From: Sclerurus mexicanus
Lineage: Eukaryota > Chordata > Aves > Passeriformes > Furnariidae
Assembly: GCA_013396755.1 (NCBI GenBank)
Contig: VWZF01003613.1
Location: forward strand, 332,433 to 396,432
Direction: 5' to 3'
Length of the DNA: 64,000 bases
Shown here: positions 12,192-25,100 of the stretch, in pieces
Layout of the letters: each line of letters begins with the position of its first letter
How positions within the stretch are numbered: position 1 is the first letter of the stretch
Made by a program: the position numbers and the translations under genes
The notes under the pieces: model-generated
Told to the model about the DNA's origin: nothing
Seen by the model: only the letters and a program-made list of their open reading frames with translations
The model's database searches: none

Positions 12192-12803
12192 ATGGTGACT
12201 ATAATCTCAGTCACGTGCTTCAGAACAAGCCAGTCTGTGTGTTTTCAGTTACAACATTTCAACACAGCAATTGTTTGTCGCACCCAAGCTGACTTAGTCT
12301 TAGTACTGCCATATCACAGTTCTCTCCACCACCTCAAACTCCAGGTCAAAGTGTTGAATGGAACAGATTTTGCTACACTTAGTATTTTTACTGAAGCTGA
12401 ATCCATTCAAGTCCACTTGACATGCTTCACTCCAAAGACAAAAGAACAGATTTTCAATTTAGTCAAGGCAGGAAAGAAAAATACAACATTTATTTTTTTT
12501 ACCAAGTATGAAAACTCACTGATAAAATGTGTAATCATGCCTGGTTGCAATCATCTGTACATATGGAAAGCCCTAGGCTTGATCATCTACATCTACATTA
12601 GTTTGGTGAAATTCAGGCAAGAGTTAAAACAAAATGACCACATGATTATGCAGAAAACATGGAGGAAAGACAAAGAGGAGACTCAAATTCATCTTATTCA
12701 TTTAAGGATGTCGTATAGATGCAAAAAATTGCTTTTGCAGTGTAGAACAGCAGGAAGATATTTCAGCTGCATGGCTAACAACCAGCTTAAGACAATGTTC
12801 TGA
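12192..12803 (+). CDS. 203-codon open frame of unknown significance, probably not a gene
   Basis: This is the longest open frame in the window, from ATG at 12192 to TGA at 12801-12803. The predicted product shows no family that I recognise. It has no signal peptide and no repeated motif. It has a hydrophobic stretch at about residues 127-138 (LGLIIYIYISLV) and a basic, Lys/Arg-rich C-terminal third with scattered cysteines. The surroundings give no promoter, splice-site set or poly(A) context, and no retrotransposon neighbour. At the window's base composition a random frame this long is not expected (well under one per 64 kb), which is why it is listed. Codon choice looks like background AT-rich sequence. 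Alternatives are a chance frame in a less AT-rich patch, or the remnant of an old retrocopy or transposon. I think translation unlikely. Confidence 0.12.
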   Translation: MVTIISVTCFRTSQSVCFQLQHFNTAIVCRTQADLVLVLPYHSSLHHLKLQVKVLNGTDFATLSIFTEAESIQVHLTCFTPKTKEQIFNLVKAGKKNTTFIFFTKYENSLIKCVIMPGCNHLYIWKALGLIIYIYISLVKFRQELKQNDHMIMQKTWRKDKEETQIHLIHLRMSYRCKKLLLQCRTAGRYFSCMANNQLKTMF

Positions 12804-15800
12804 ATCACACAGAAAATTTATGGCAAAGCAGAAAACTGAAATGGGAAAGCACTGCTCCTAGTCACTGCCCCCATGATTTCATCAATGCAGTGCTGTGGTG
12901 AAGCAACAAGGAGACAAAGCAGCATGTCAAAGCCCCTGAAGACAGTAGATTAGAGAGTACCTTTCACAAAGTCAGTTTCTCACAGCTGATTAAGTAATCA
13001 CACAATTTTTGTTTGCTTCATCATCTGTAAAAACAGGTTTCAAAACAATACAAGACTTTCATGTTTCTGATGGGGCTGCTGTAAATCTCTGCTGCTAGTC
13101 TGGCCAACTCTAAGCTGCTTTTCCTGGAAATATATTCTTATGTTTGATGCAGCAGCCCCAAAATTCAAGTCTGCCAGTGAACTAAGTCACTTTAAACACT
13201 GTGGAAGATGTATTCACTAAGGAAAGGTCAACCAACCTCTGCCTGTTACCACATATAGTTATGTGCCTGCAGGTGTCAAATATGGTACCATGTCCCCAGC
13301 TTGTAAACTCCAAAGATATTAAATTAACATAGCCATGACAGTATGCTTTACAAACGTTGAATGTGCCTAAAAACAGAAACCAGAAAACCATTAGGAAAAA
13401 CTTATTTCTTGGTCAGAAAGCTTAAAAAAAAGCTCAGATCTAGTGCTTTGCTTCATAGCCAATAGCAGTTTTACCTGTAAAAAATTATTATTAAAGAAAA
13501 TCCTAAGATATTCTGAAATGTAAGAAACTACCCACTCTAGGGAAGGGAAACATCACTGAAGTACTCAGTTAATATTGATGAACAATAGAAATATCAAAGC
13601 CTGTAGAAAAAGTACAGATTTATTCAAAATTAATGTGCAATCCCTTCATATTTTACATTGCAGTAGTGAAATATTTAATAATTATTATTTTGGTTTAAGT
13701 AGTAGTTCTTAATTATTAGAATATTAGTTCTTAATGGCAAAATGTGTCAGCTAAGATAATGTTTGTTTCTTTTTCTGAACAACATATGCTGTGTAAACAG
13801 TGAAAAACCCTTTTACCTACCTCCCTGACAACAAGTAATTCATCTACATATATAGTAGAAAATAATCAACAGCTGATGAAGTCATTGAGATGTGTGAAAG
13901 TTTTACCCTACATGGAATGGCTATAGAGAAATTATTTTATCTATATATTTACACTACAACTGTATCAAGTAGCCACTTGATGCCTAGATGCTGGCAGCAG
14001 TGTGGTGCTGCAGGGGTCGTTTCAAATGCTGAGGGAGTGGGAGCAGAAAAAACTGAGAGAAGCAATCCTATCAACACCAATATAAGGGCAGAAGAAGGGG
14101 ATGAGGTGTTCTAGGTCATTCTATAGCCCAGGGAGAACTACAAGCCAAAACAGGTGTATATTCTTTGAAATAACTGCAGCCACCTCATTGGTTACTCAAT
14201 TGAAGAATTTATGTACAACTGAAAAGCTATAAATCATGACATGATTTATAAAACCAACATGACATAGCAACACCTTTAGTCACAAGAAGTTACCTAATTG
14301 CTAACTGTAATCTCGATTGTTAACAATTGGACCAAAGACAGCTGAAGCTACAACTTAACATGAAGAAGGATGGCAGCATCTGATCCATAATGTGTTATAG
14401 AAACAAAGTCTCACTGTCTGCCAAAACATATCTAATGAAAGATATGGAAAAAAAATAAGAAGGCAGAGATAAACACATAAAGGAACTCTAAGATCATTGG
14501 TAATGCTAATAATGAAGCCTGGACAGGTTGCATCAGGGTAACAGACCATTTAAAAATCAATTCCCTACTTCCATTTCTCTCCCTCAGCAGAAAGTATAGT
14601 AAAACTTTCAAAGTAAATGCTTGATTTACAAATAAATCTGTAGGTGTAGATCTTAAAACAGAACAGAAATAAACTCATTAATAATGTCCTGTCGACTTGA
14701 TAAAAATCTGCCTAGGATTTCAGTGCTTCTAGTCACTCAAAATTACCTTGCAAATCAGAAAAAAAGCTGGTTGCTTTTTCAGAGAAAATACTCATATATG
14801 GGAAAGAATGAGATTATGCTTACAGCTTGAAATAAATTTTCATTTTTATGTGATGCAAGCAGGAAGGTGTATGCCTCTATTTGACAAGTCCTGTAATGCT
14901 ACAGTGCTGATATAGTCTGGGTTTAAGTCTATTTCACAAGTGTTGCTCATTTCTACGCAATATTTAGGGATATCAAGAGTAAACACATGATCTATGAGAT
15001 TGTTTTCCTTTACTTTTAACATCAACTTTAGAGTTGCATTTTGTAACTTCAATGCAATTTCTATTTTACCACATTGCAACATTATATATTTTGTCTCAAC
15101 AAAATCTACATCATTTCTTTTACAGAGAATATGCAGGTTATTACACTACAAGAGTGAAAGTATTTCAGATTCTGTCATGAGCAATATGTTAATGATGTAG
15201 TACAGCACTCAGCAAAATAATGTCAACATTATCTGCAATCTGCACAGCAAAAATGAAATGTCAGCCAATTCCACCAAATGGCAAATGGTTCTACTCTTCA
15301 AGGAGCTGATTTATAAATCTGTTAGCTCAGAGAATATGACATAAAATAGGAAATCAGAAACTTGGGAAGAGAAGGAAGAAAAGTAAAAGCTCTATTGATT
15401 TTTCTTTTAACACTTTCTCCATGGTAAATTGTGTGCATTGTAGGATTTTGTAGGTGCTATTTTTCCAGTAGTAAACTTCATCACCATAATGGGTAAAGGT
15501 AGAAGAATCAATATAGTTCAAATGCTTAGAGAAAAGTATTCTAAGAAAAAAATATATTTACTCTGTGCATAAATGCAACCTACTTATATGTAAAATAAAC
15601 CCTGAAAGCATTTTTAAGCTCATTAACTTTTTCCATAAAATTCATTTTTTATGTCTAATAGCAACAAGAAGTATAGGCTGGACAGGCTTGTGCCTCATTC
15701 AGTCTATTTAGTGTAGGAGTTGCATAGGATTTGCCTCCTACAACAAAACAGTAAATATGACTGAGTTGTTTGGATAGCATTGGATAACAAGTGGATTCCC

Positions 15801-16469
15801 TTTCTGTCTTTGTCTTAGATATTACCCTAAAAATTGCATAGACTTACAACTCGTATAGGGACTCATGCCATTTACTGTAGCATCAGTCATGTTAGTTGCA
15901 ATGATTAACAGAGAGTGTGGAAAATTTCCTTCAAAATCCACACTGGAGTTCAAAAACATCAAATTGTGTATTTCAAGCCAGGTCACTGAGCTTCCGATAG
16001 CTCAGTTTAAGTAAGATGGCAGAAAGAGGCAATCATTAAAAAAAACAGAATAGATGACATTAGACAACATTCTTAATATTGATTTGAAGTAACTTTTGTC
16101 AATATACTAAGAACATTGGTTATCTAAGCTGAAAACGCAGCTCAGGCTATAAATGACAATAAGCAACAGAACTATTTTTCACTCTTTTCTTTGACTCATG
16201 CAGTTCTGAAAATATCACCCAATAATGTTACAATTAATTAAATATATAAAATTATTATTTTTTTAATATGTGGAGACACTGTAGAACAGACAAAGAAGAT
16301 TTTCTGAAACTTTCAATGGTATTTCCCTTATTCAGTTTTGTTTTTAATGCAAACAAAATCAGTTTGCAATGTTGGAAATTTGGATACTGTTTTGAGTGTT
16401 ACTGTATCCTGAGAGAATGAACATGTACAAACTCTACATGTTTATGACATTGCCAGTCAATGTCAAACT
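12804..16469. other. AT-rich non-coding DNA with one short perfect palindrome
   Basis: No gene or repeat family is recognisable. A 23-bp palindrome lies at 14228-14250. Mildly GC-richer patches at about 12840-12960 and 13980-14110 carry no supported exon. Confidence 0.5.
14228..14250. repeat. Perfect 23-bp palindrome
   Basis: Two 11-bp arms, TATAAATCATG and CATGATTTATA, flank one central A. Both arms are AT-rich. It could form a small hairpin or bind a dimeric factor, but a chance or replication-slippage origin is equally possible. Confidence 0.9.
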
Positions 16470-16554
16470 CTTGGGGATGGTCCTGTGCAGGGCCAGGAAT
16501 TGGACTCGATGACCCCTGTAGGTCTCTTCCAACTTGGCATGTTCTGTGATTTCA
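16470..16554 (+). mobile_element. CR1 LINE 3' tail fragment
   Basis: Starts CTTGGGGATGGTCCTGTGCAG-like at 16470, continues with CAGGAATTGGACTCGATGACC and AGGTCTCTTCCAACTTGGCA, and ends with the tail unit TTCTGTGATTTCAC. This is only the last 85 or so bases of a CR1 3' UTR of the ATTCTGTG-tailed group. A run of A follows (16556-16563). Confidence 0.9.
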
Positions 16555-19127
16555 CAAAAAAAATCATTACCTAAAGGACATGAGCTGCAATTCTGAAACA
16601 TCTTAAACCATTTGCCAAAGGAGGTGGATCAGTACTTGATTTTTCAACCTATTGGTTTTCAATATGTTAATCTATTGCTTAATACTGTGTGAGAATGTAG
16701 ACTTCACTCCTTCTTCCACTAGTGAACACTGGAACTCCCATTTCCCTAATGGTAGAAAAGTCTCTTTATTACTGAGCGACAGACTTCAGTAAAATCAAGT
16801 TGCTCATATAGGTGCAGGAAATACTAAAGTAATTTAGCTAGTATCACCACTGTCTTTGTCTCTTTCTGTGCTATAAATAACAGTCTTCCTTCCACATATA
16901 CTAGATTTTCTACACTATACACTTGTTATAAAACTCTCCTTGGGTATTGAAGCTTATGTACCTATTTCAGAACTGTGAATTCTTGTTATCAGCAGGTGCC
17001 TGAAAATTAGGCACTTTAATGTTCAGTACTGTGATGTTTTAGTCCTTTTATAGTTCTATTTCAGATTTTATTACTAGATATCACACAGAGCTCTGAATTC
17101 ACAGGGTTAAAGCTTAGGAAAGGAAAAAAAGAACCCAATCAGAATCCCCTGTTTCCCCAAATATCCCAAAAGACTCAGAGGGGAAGAAAACAACAGAAAA
17201 AACACAACAGATGTGAAGAAACTGATATGTTGTTGAAAGTTAGAATACAAGTACAGCACTCACTGGCTATTCAGAAAGCAATGATTAATCATCTATTTTT
17301 AAAGCAGGCAAGGGTTCCGCTTAGAGCTAATGTATTTTCCAAGATCATCATCCAGACCTTCACAGTCATTGAGTAAATAGCAGCAGATGTTGAGCTGTTA
17401 GACCACATCATTCAGCTAAGATTAGATATTTATTAAAAATAGACATGCTTGACAGAATCTTGCCCTTAGTTTAATAAAGCTGTACTGAAAGGGTAGAAAG
17501 AAGCTGTTCTCAGAAACACACTGCCTCTTCAAGCCTAAAAAACAACGTTCCCTTCTCTGACTACTATTGCAACTAGTATGTGTCAGATAGACTTCACACC
17601 TCATCTACAAGTAGAAACTTTATCCAATAATGACTAAAAGAAACTTGCCAGATAGAGTAAGTCCTTGAGAGCCACCTTCTGTTAGTGTTTGCATAGACAT
17701 TATTTAAAAAGGAGAAAAGGGTGATAAAAGTACATCTGCTTATAAATCAGTTTGTGCTTCTTCTACCTCTTTCATTATTTCCTTGCATGTAGCAATTATA
17801 AAACATTTTGATTCCTTTCTTGGCTTTTTGTGAATTGTGAGTCTGCAGCCAAATGAGGTGTAGAAGTTGAGCATCTACAGTTTGGCCTGGACTGGCATGT
17901 GGACCGGCAATAACATGAAATGCATTTATCAGCCTCACTAGCAAAATCAGAAAGCTGTGGGGTTTTTGTTTGTATTCAGACAACTTTAATGCAGAAGATA
18001 TCTTTCAGAAATAAGCACAAATAAGACTACCTGGCTGCACAGAAAAAGTAATTAAAATAGGAAAACATACACACAGGAATACATTTATTCTGTCCTGTCC
18101 TCAAGAAATTTAAATTAGAGGTGTAGACCAGTTCCTCTGGGATTCCAGTTTGGGGTGTTCCATAGTCACCAGCCCTAAGAAAATATAAAATCTATTACCT
18201 TAATGTGGCCTTTAATAGAGGAGTACAGGTATTTAGTACAGAACGGCCTTTAATACAGGTAGATGGGCAAAATGAAAAACACATGTGAAATGGAAATAAA
18301 TGTTACTGCCTTTTATAGTTCCAACTAGGCAGAGGAACCAAACAATTTTTCTTAATGGATAAAAACTTCCTGGAGAAAAAACAGCATACAAGGGGAATTA
18401 GGATAAAATATTTGCAAAAATCCTAAATGTAAAAAAATAAAATTTCACTACATTTTTCAAACTTATTTAGACTTGAAGCCATACCTAAAGTAACCCAGAC
18501 TGAACTTCACTAATAAATATTGACTAACATGCATCATCTGGTTGAAGCCTTCTAGAACTTTGTATTCTTACTCCAAAGCTAAAAAATGGAAAAAAAATAA
18601 AATTGGCCACTATAAATAAGCTTACTGTCCAAGTAATTCAAAATTAAAATTCATGTTAGATGAGTAGTCTATATCATAGCATCTTTACACCATCAGCTGC
18701 ATAAATATTCATGCTCAGAAGGCACAATTTTGTACAAAGATAGCTCCTAGAAAGCGCTTACCTCCCACTCCAGGTTCTGTAGTCTATACAGCAGCTGCTT
18801 AGTATTGAGTGTATAAAGTATATATCTTTAAAGAACTGGAATTCAGATGAAAGCTATCTAGTGTGAAATATCTCATCTGTTTCAAATTATGTCATTCAAG
18901 AATGAAATTACTTAAGAAAATAAAAATAATTAAACCCCCTCTCCTTGTGTATCTTCTCAAACAAATCAACTATCTACTATTTGAACACTGTTTGATTTCT
19001 GATCATTTGACTACTCAGAAAAGAGATGCTTAAGTCTATTATGAAACTAGTAAATATTTAGTACAAACCGCTAAATAGAAATGACATTATGATCATTTTG
19101 CTTTCTTCGTGTCAGTATGTTTGGTGT

Positions 19128-19156
19128 GATGACCATTCCTAAATGACCATTCCTAC
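19128..19156. repeat. Short tandem duplication, about 14 bp x 2
   Basis: ATGACCATTCCTA occurs twice in direct succession, the copies separated by a single base. A recent slippage duplication is likely. Confidence 0.85.
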
Positions 19157-19908
19157 AATTTTCATGTTGTACTGAAAGGCAGAGAAGAGTAACAGTCAGC
19201 CAGACTTCAGCACCAAAGAAAATTCATCTTGAGCTCTTGAACCCATACAAAATATAGCTATATAGCTAGAAAGAAGATTACCTAATCTACCCCCATGATT
19301 TAGTAACACTTAGAGAAAGTCCAAAAATAACAGCAAAATAGATAATCTCTAAGTAATTGTAAGTATAAACTGATACTTATTCCAGTAATATATAGCACAA
19401 ACAAAAATACTAGTTCACATCAGGAAACAGCACAGATTTTTCAACAGAATGCCACAGTTATGTTGTTATATTTCTTTCAGCCTCAAATAGTTCAAGCACC
19501 CCAGGAAGACTCCTCTGGACTGGTTTACAACTAGCCAAATGAATAATCTTTGCATTCAAAATTATTTTGCATCCTAAATCAAGTTGAATCATGCTAAAAC
19601 TTCCCATTTTTGTCCATAAGGTTTCATTGGAAAAGAACCTGAAATATCAAGTAAAATAGGAAAATTTTGATCTTATTTATTATATCAGGAAGTTCAAGCT
19701 TAACTGTAAATTATACTAAAAGATGGAATCCCTAAACCATTAATAACTGACTTCAAAGAATGTAAAGTTAGACCACAGCCAAAGGAACAATCTAGCATGT
19801 CATGGTTCATATCCAAAACCATCTGAGTTATCTTTGAGTATTAATTTCATTACATCTCCACTGTATGTTTTTGTCACAGTGTAAGACTAGATAGGAGTTA
19901 TTTAAAAG

Positions 19909-19945
19909 TAATTAATCAGATTCATCTTAATTAATCAGATTCATC
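19909..19945. repeat. Tandem duplication, 19-bp unit x 2
   Basis: The unit TAATTAATCAGATTCATCT at 19909-19927 is repeated at 19928-19945 with 18 matching bases. The absence of mismatches suggests a recent event. The unit holds a TAATTA core, the generic homeodomain-type site, so a doubled site could matter if the region were regulatory; that last point is speculation. Confidence 0.9.
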
Positions 19946-22180
19946 ACTTACACCACCATTTGAACAGCATTTACATTGCTAAATTAATATTAGAATATTT
20001 AGTGACTGTCAGATTTTTCTAAACAATGGAAGATAAATCTATCAGCCCACAAATCCCCATAAAACAATTAGAGAAGCAATTAATGAATGTTAGATCTTGG
20101 AGAACAAAATAATAGTCTCTGTCTTGTGTAAGAAAGAGACTTTTTAATAATTCTGAAAATGTCATCCAAAAACCAGACAAAATTGGGTTTTTTGTCTACT
20201 TCATCCATCAGGTATGTCTAGGATTTTTGAAGTTAGTCTTATTGAATGGAACTACTGCATTATTGTCAAATAATTCAACTTTTTAATCACATGTACAATA
20301 GTTCAACAGGCTTCACAAGATCTCTTTCAGTTTAAGTAAAAGTGTACTCATTTTGACAGTAGTGTTGAACCCTTTTATAATAAGCACAACTACTTCATAA
20401 GCATATAGCTATTTACACCAACAATCTTCTTTTTAATGTATTCGGTACTATTTATTAATTCTTGTATCTCCAAACTATTTTTTTTATTAAATAGGTCATT
20501 TGCAAGTTAATTTTTACTGATATTTTAAACTACATAATTTTTATAGAAAAAGTGTGTAAATTCTGATTTTTTCCCCACAAAACTACCTGATTTTCTAGAT
20601 GAAATGTAAAGTAGAATGTCTAAATTATAGGCTTTATACTAGAAACTTTATGGATATTGAAATTTTTATCAATTCTGTTTCATATCATTGTTTCATTACT
20701 TTAAAAAGGTGTTTAATAAACTTTTCTACTTGAAAACACTTGAAAAGTAGGAAAAAATAAGTAGAGCCAAGAGATTTTGACAGACTGAGGATGAGAAAAT
20801 CTCAATGAAAACTTTCACTGAAAAGAACACTTACATTTTTGATCTTCTCAAAGATTACAGTTGTGGCAGATATTTTGCTCTGTTTTCCATAAACTGCAAT
20901 AGTTATAAAGCTTTTTTCTGAAATTGATAAATGTACTGAGTGATCAGATGCAAGAAAGAACAGTGAGTCAAGTGCCTGAATTCCTAGACCAATTAGTTAT
21001 CACTTGTGTGATCTATTGAATCTCCACTTTTTATTTTGATTAGAGAGTTATTTTCAGTCAAGAGTTGTGTAATTTATGTTTTATTTGGACTCAAATCAGC
21101 TACCTACATGTGTGAGACATTGCTCAAAAGAATAATTTTATTTAGACTATCACACAGAAAATAAGACTACATTATAAAGAAAATTTATAACAATCATTAT
21201 ATATTGAGTGGCCACTGTGTGTAAAAGAGCTCATACCGTAGGGTATAAGCTAGTTCAAATCCAAGATAAGGAAAACATAGCAGTAATTTGCTGTTGGTTT
21301 GTTTTTTTTTTAATTTTGTTCAAAAATTATTTGCTTGGGAAATCAAAGAATAACAATCCTTTGATTGCTATTGTGAGACAACATTAATAGACAGAAACCT
21401 AGCAATCATTATGAAGACCTCAAAATAACAAGAGTCAAGTATATAATTTAACAAGGGATAATACACTAGAACTTATACCCCACAAGTGCATATCAAATTC
21501 TATGTTGATACAATCAGTTTTTATTAAAAATATTCTAGATTACTGAAATAATATTTAATGTTTCACGATGTACATATAATCAGGGATAACAATTTTAACA
21601 AATGCAAGCTTTAAAGACCTATCAGATGTTAATTTTATGCCCTTATTCCTAACACCACTTCAAAATTGTTACCTTTTATGTAATGAATGGCCTGATAGGC
21701 TTTAACGATCTTGAGGTCTCTGTCACTACCACAATCTAAATCTAAATTCTGCCATTTATTTTATAAATCATACTAAAAATAAGGCACAGATTTGCGTAGA
21801 CTCAGTGCTGGGTAAATTTTTACTTCCCTAAAAGCAAGGACATTTATGTCAAATCTAAGATCTTCCACAGCCATATAAGCCTTAGTAAACAATCCTCTTT
21901 TCCTTACCATCCCTACATACCACCATGCAGTTGATAAAGAACAGGTATCTATAGCCACATCTATATAGAAGGAGTGTTTCTCAGGCTGCATAACAACTAA
22001 CTTTTCCAGAAGAACAATATCAAGCAGCACTTGCTCCCATCAACATGGCACTCAGTTAACAGACTAAAAGCCACTAAAACAATCAAGACTTCAAAACTAC
22101 CGTCTGCAACAATCACATGTGGAACAAAGGTGAATTTTACTGCCCCGACTAAGATTTTGACCTGGATCTGTCACAAATAA

Positions 22181-25100
22181 CACTTTGCATTCATATGGCA
22201 CCTGTCATCTTTCATCCCTGATGATTTCAAGCACTTTTCCATATGGTACTACTGGTGAAATAAGTAATCAGGAAGACATTTTAAGAAGTATTCTTAACCT
22301 TTGATACTAACCAGACTAATTTTATTTTCAAAACTTGATAAAAGATCTTGTTTAAAAAAACCTCCAAGGAAAATTCTAAAGATAAAAGCCACCGAGGTTT
22401 AATAAATTCATAATTACTCCTTTGAATAATAAGCCCATAGCCCTAGAAAGTACTGCAATAAGAACTCTGTATTTAATATGAGGATATTTACTATTAAGGG
22501 CTAATATTTTGAAATTCCATATTATTTCTAACAAAAGGAATAAAAGCATAGCTGTGAGGCATTCTTCTTTCACCTCCAAATAAACATGATGTTTCTCAGA
22601 GCTGTAAGCTTAGAACAACATGAGTCTTACCTTAAAAACCATATTTGAATTTTGTAGGTTAGATCACAGGTATCTCATCCATGTATCAGTGCACACATAT
22701 GTGCCACACCTGTGGATGCTGATAAACTCTGTGCATTCCAGCTTTGACTGTCTTAGTTCTTCCAAGGCAAAGAATACAACAGACTTTGCAGTGACTTGGG
22801 AGATAAAGCCCACAGTAACCCAAAACAGAGGCTGAAAATGCTCTCTTGTCCTTCCATACCTTTAAAGACTCCTGCATCCACATTTTACAACAGACAAAGC
22901 ATATTTCAATGCTTCTTCTGTCACAGAAACTTGTAGTATTCCCATAACTTGCCTGGCACTTGCTGTTGCTCTGTCAGAGCTATGCAGAAGTCATTTCCTT
23001 TTACAATGATAACTTCCTTACAAGAGGCAAATAGTAATAAAGCAGTTTGACGAAGCTTAGTATCTGGTCCTTCAGGGGACAAATACTGTTGTCTGAACCT
23101 CTAAAATGCCTTTTTGAAGCCAGACACCCCTATATTTATCTCACAACTTATAACTAGCGATGTTTTAACTCGCTCAAGCATGACCGTGTTAAGGGTCATT
23201 CATCTCCTTGGAGACAGATTACAAGATAGACAATGTCAACAGTGCTCATCAACTTCCAAAGAGACAACACAGGTTGAAAGGAAGTTGCAAGGGAGAAGCT
23301 CCTACATGGTATGTAGTAAAAGATATCTTTTAATTTTCCAAAAGTGAGTAAAAATTTGTATTAAAATTTTCTGAACTCAGGCACACGTCAGAAAATGACA
23401 CAAAAACCAGGAGCATATGTTCTTTCCCTTCAGTGTTAACAATAGTCACATGGACTTCAGCCTCGTAAGAAGATTAGAATTAATTTTGTCCCTGTAACAG
23501 CAACTATATCAATACCCCATTATTCAGTTTGGCCTCTAAAGCCTGACCTAAAAAGCTTCATATTCAGCCAGCTTATTTGTACCAAGCAACCAAAACTCTC
23601 CTTAATAAAGCAACCAATTCAAAATCATTCAAAACATTTGCTTTCCAACACTTCAGCTCTTGAAACCTAACAGTAGGGTTTCTTCTAGAGTTGAAGACAG
23701 CAGGTTCTACTATTCCGAGATAAATACAAAAAAGTGAAAGATTACCCCATTTGCCCAGTGGACAACATTGGTTTGGTCTATATAGCCAGTGAAATTTATC
23801 ATATTCAGAATATGCTTTAAAAATTCTTTAACATGCATCTCCTGCCACTGTTCTGAAATGAGCAATTAGAACTGATCACAAATATGAGAGTCAGGCAACT
23901 ATTACCATTCCTGCACTTCTACTGTTGATTTTGGATAGACTGTGTTCAGCAGCACTTAGCATAAAAATGCTTTACTCTTGATGTTGGGTAGTTTAAGTGT
24001 CCAGTTTCTTATCTTCTGAATCAGTGAAATCCATTTGGGTTTATGTAACTACAACTGAGGAAAAGTTGCAGCCTTTAGCTGTTTCACTTAGAGAGCTTTA
24101 AATCAGACCTTTTGATAGAAAAAGGGTCAATAAACATGACAAATCCTGAGAACTGCCTTCCAAAAAAATAAGTAGTAGTCTCAGGTGTCTATCAGCTGTC
24201 AGGAACTGAAGTTGTCTGCAGAGCAAAAGGTGTTCAGTAGAAAAACAGTCTGAAAAGGAATTAAAGTCCATGAGGAACAATAGATTTTCAAAATACTTGG
24301 TTGTACTGAAATACACTTGCAACCAGAACTACAGCTGAAATCTCAAGCAGTGTTCTTGTATCTTGCTTAATCAAAACTATAATTTATTATATAAGCTACA
24401 CCTGAGATAAGGGGAGGAGACAAAACATCATTTGTTGGGGGTTTTTTTGTTTGCTTGTTTATTTTATTAATAATTTAAGTAATTGAATCCTGTAGTAACC
24501 TTGCAGCTTCCCTATACAGTGAGTAAGTACAGCTCAGAAAAAAAAAAATGCTGTGACCTTAGTTTTAATGTGACTTTTTAGGCAGCATTTTTTTTCTAAA
24601 TGAATCTTTCACATAGTGTATTTACTGACATTGACTAGCTATCCTGCTGAACTGACAAAGCTTAAGACAGGAATCAGTACCAAGTAGTTTATCCTTAATA
24701 GGTCTGGCATGCCATTCTATGGAAAGATACCCTTAGTGTCTGCTGGCATTGATTTATTTAATTACTAATCAGAAGCCATGCCAACTGCTTGACACAAGTT
24801 AGGGTCAGCGCCAATTGTTTGTAGGCACATGCTTAGTCATCTGCATGACAACATTTTTTTACCCTCAGGTAGACGAGCAGAATATCAGCTCCTTCATAGT
24901 TTATGAATGAAGAGCTAGACGGGTAGATAAAATGGGAAAGGATTTTGTTGTAAAATTATTTTTAGTATTTGGAAACAATGGCTACTGGGGTAATACCTCA
25001 GAATTTCATCAAGATCACAATTTTTCTTGTTCCAGGATGCATAAATATAATATTTTCTTTCAGTCTCTGGAAAGTGCATTATATTTAAGAGGAATCCAGC

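Larger units (their letters stand above)
16555..22180. other. AT-rich, repeat-poor non-coding DNA
   Basis: No gene or recognisable transposable element. The notable structure is limited to small tandem duplications at 19128-19156 and 19909-19945. Minus-strand frames of 60-78 codons around 17422-17983 are of chance length. Confidence 0.5.
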
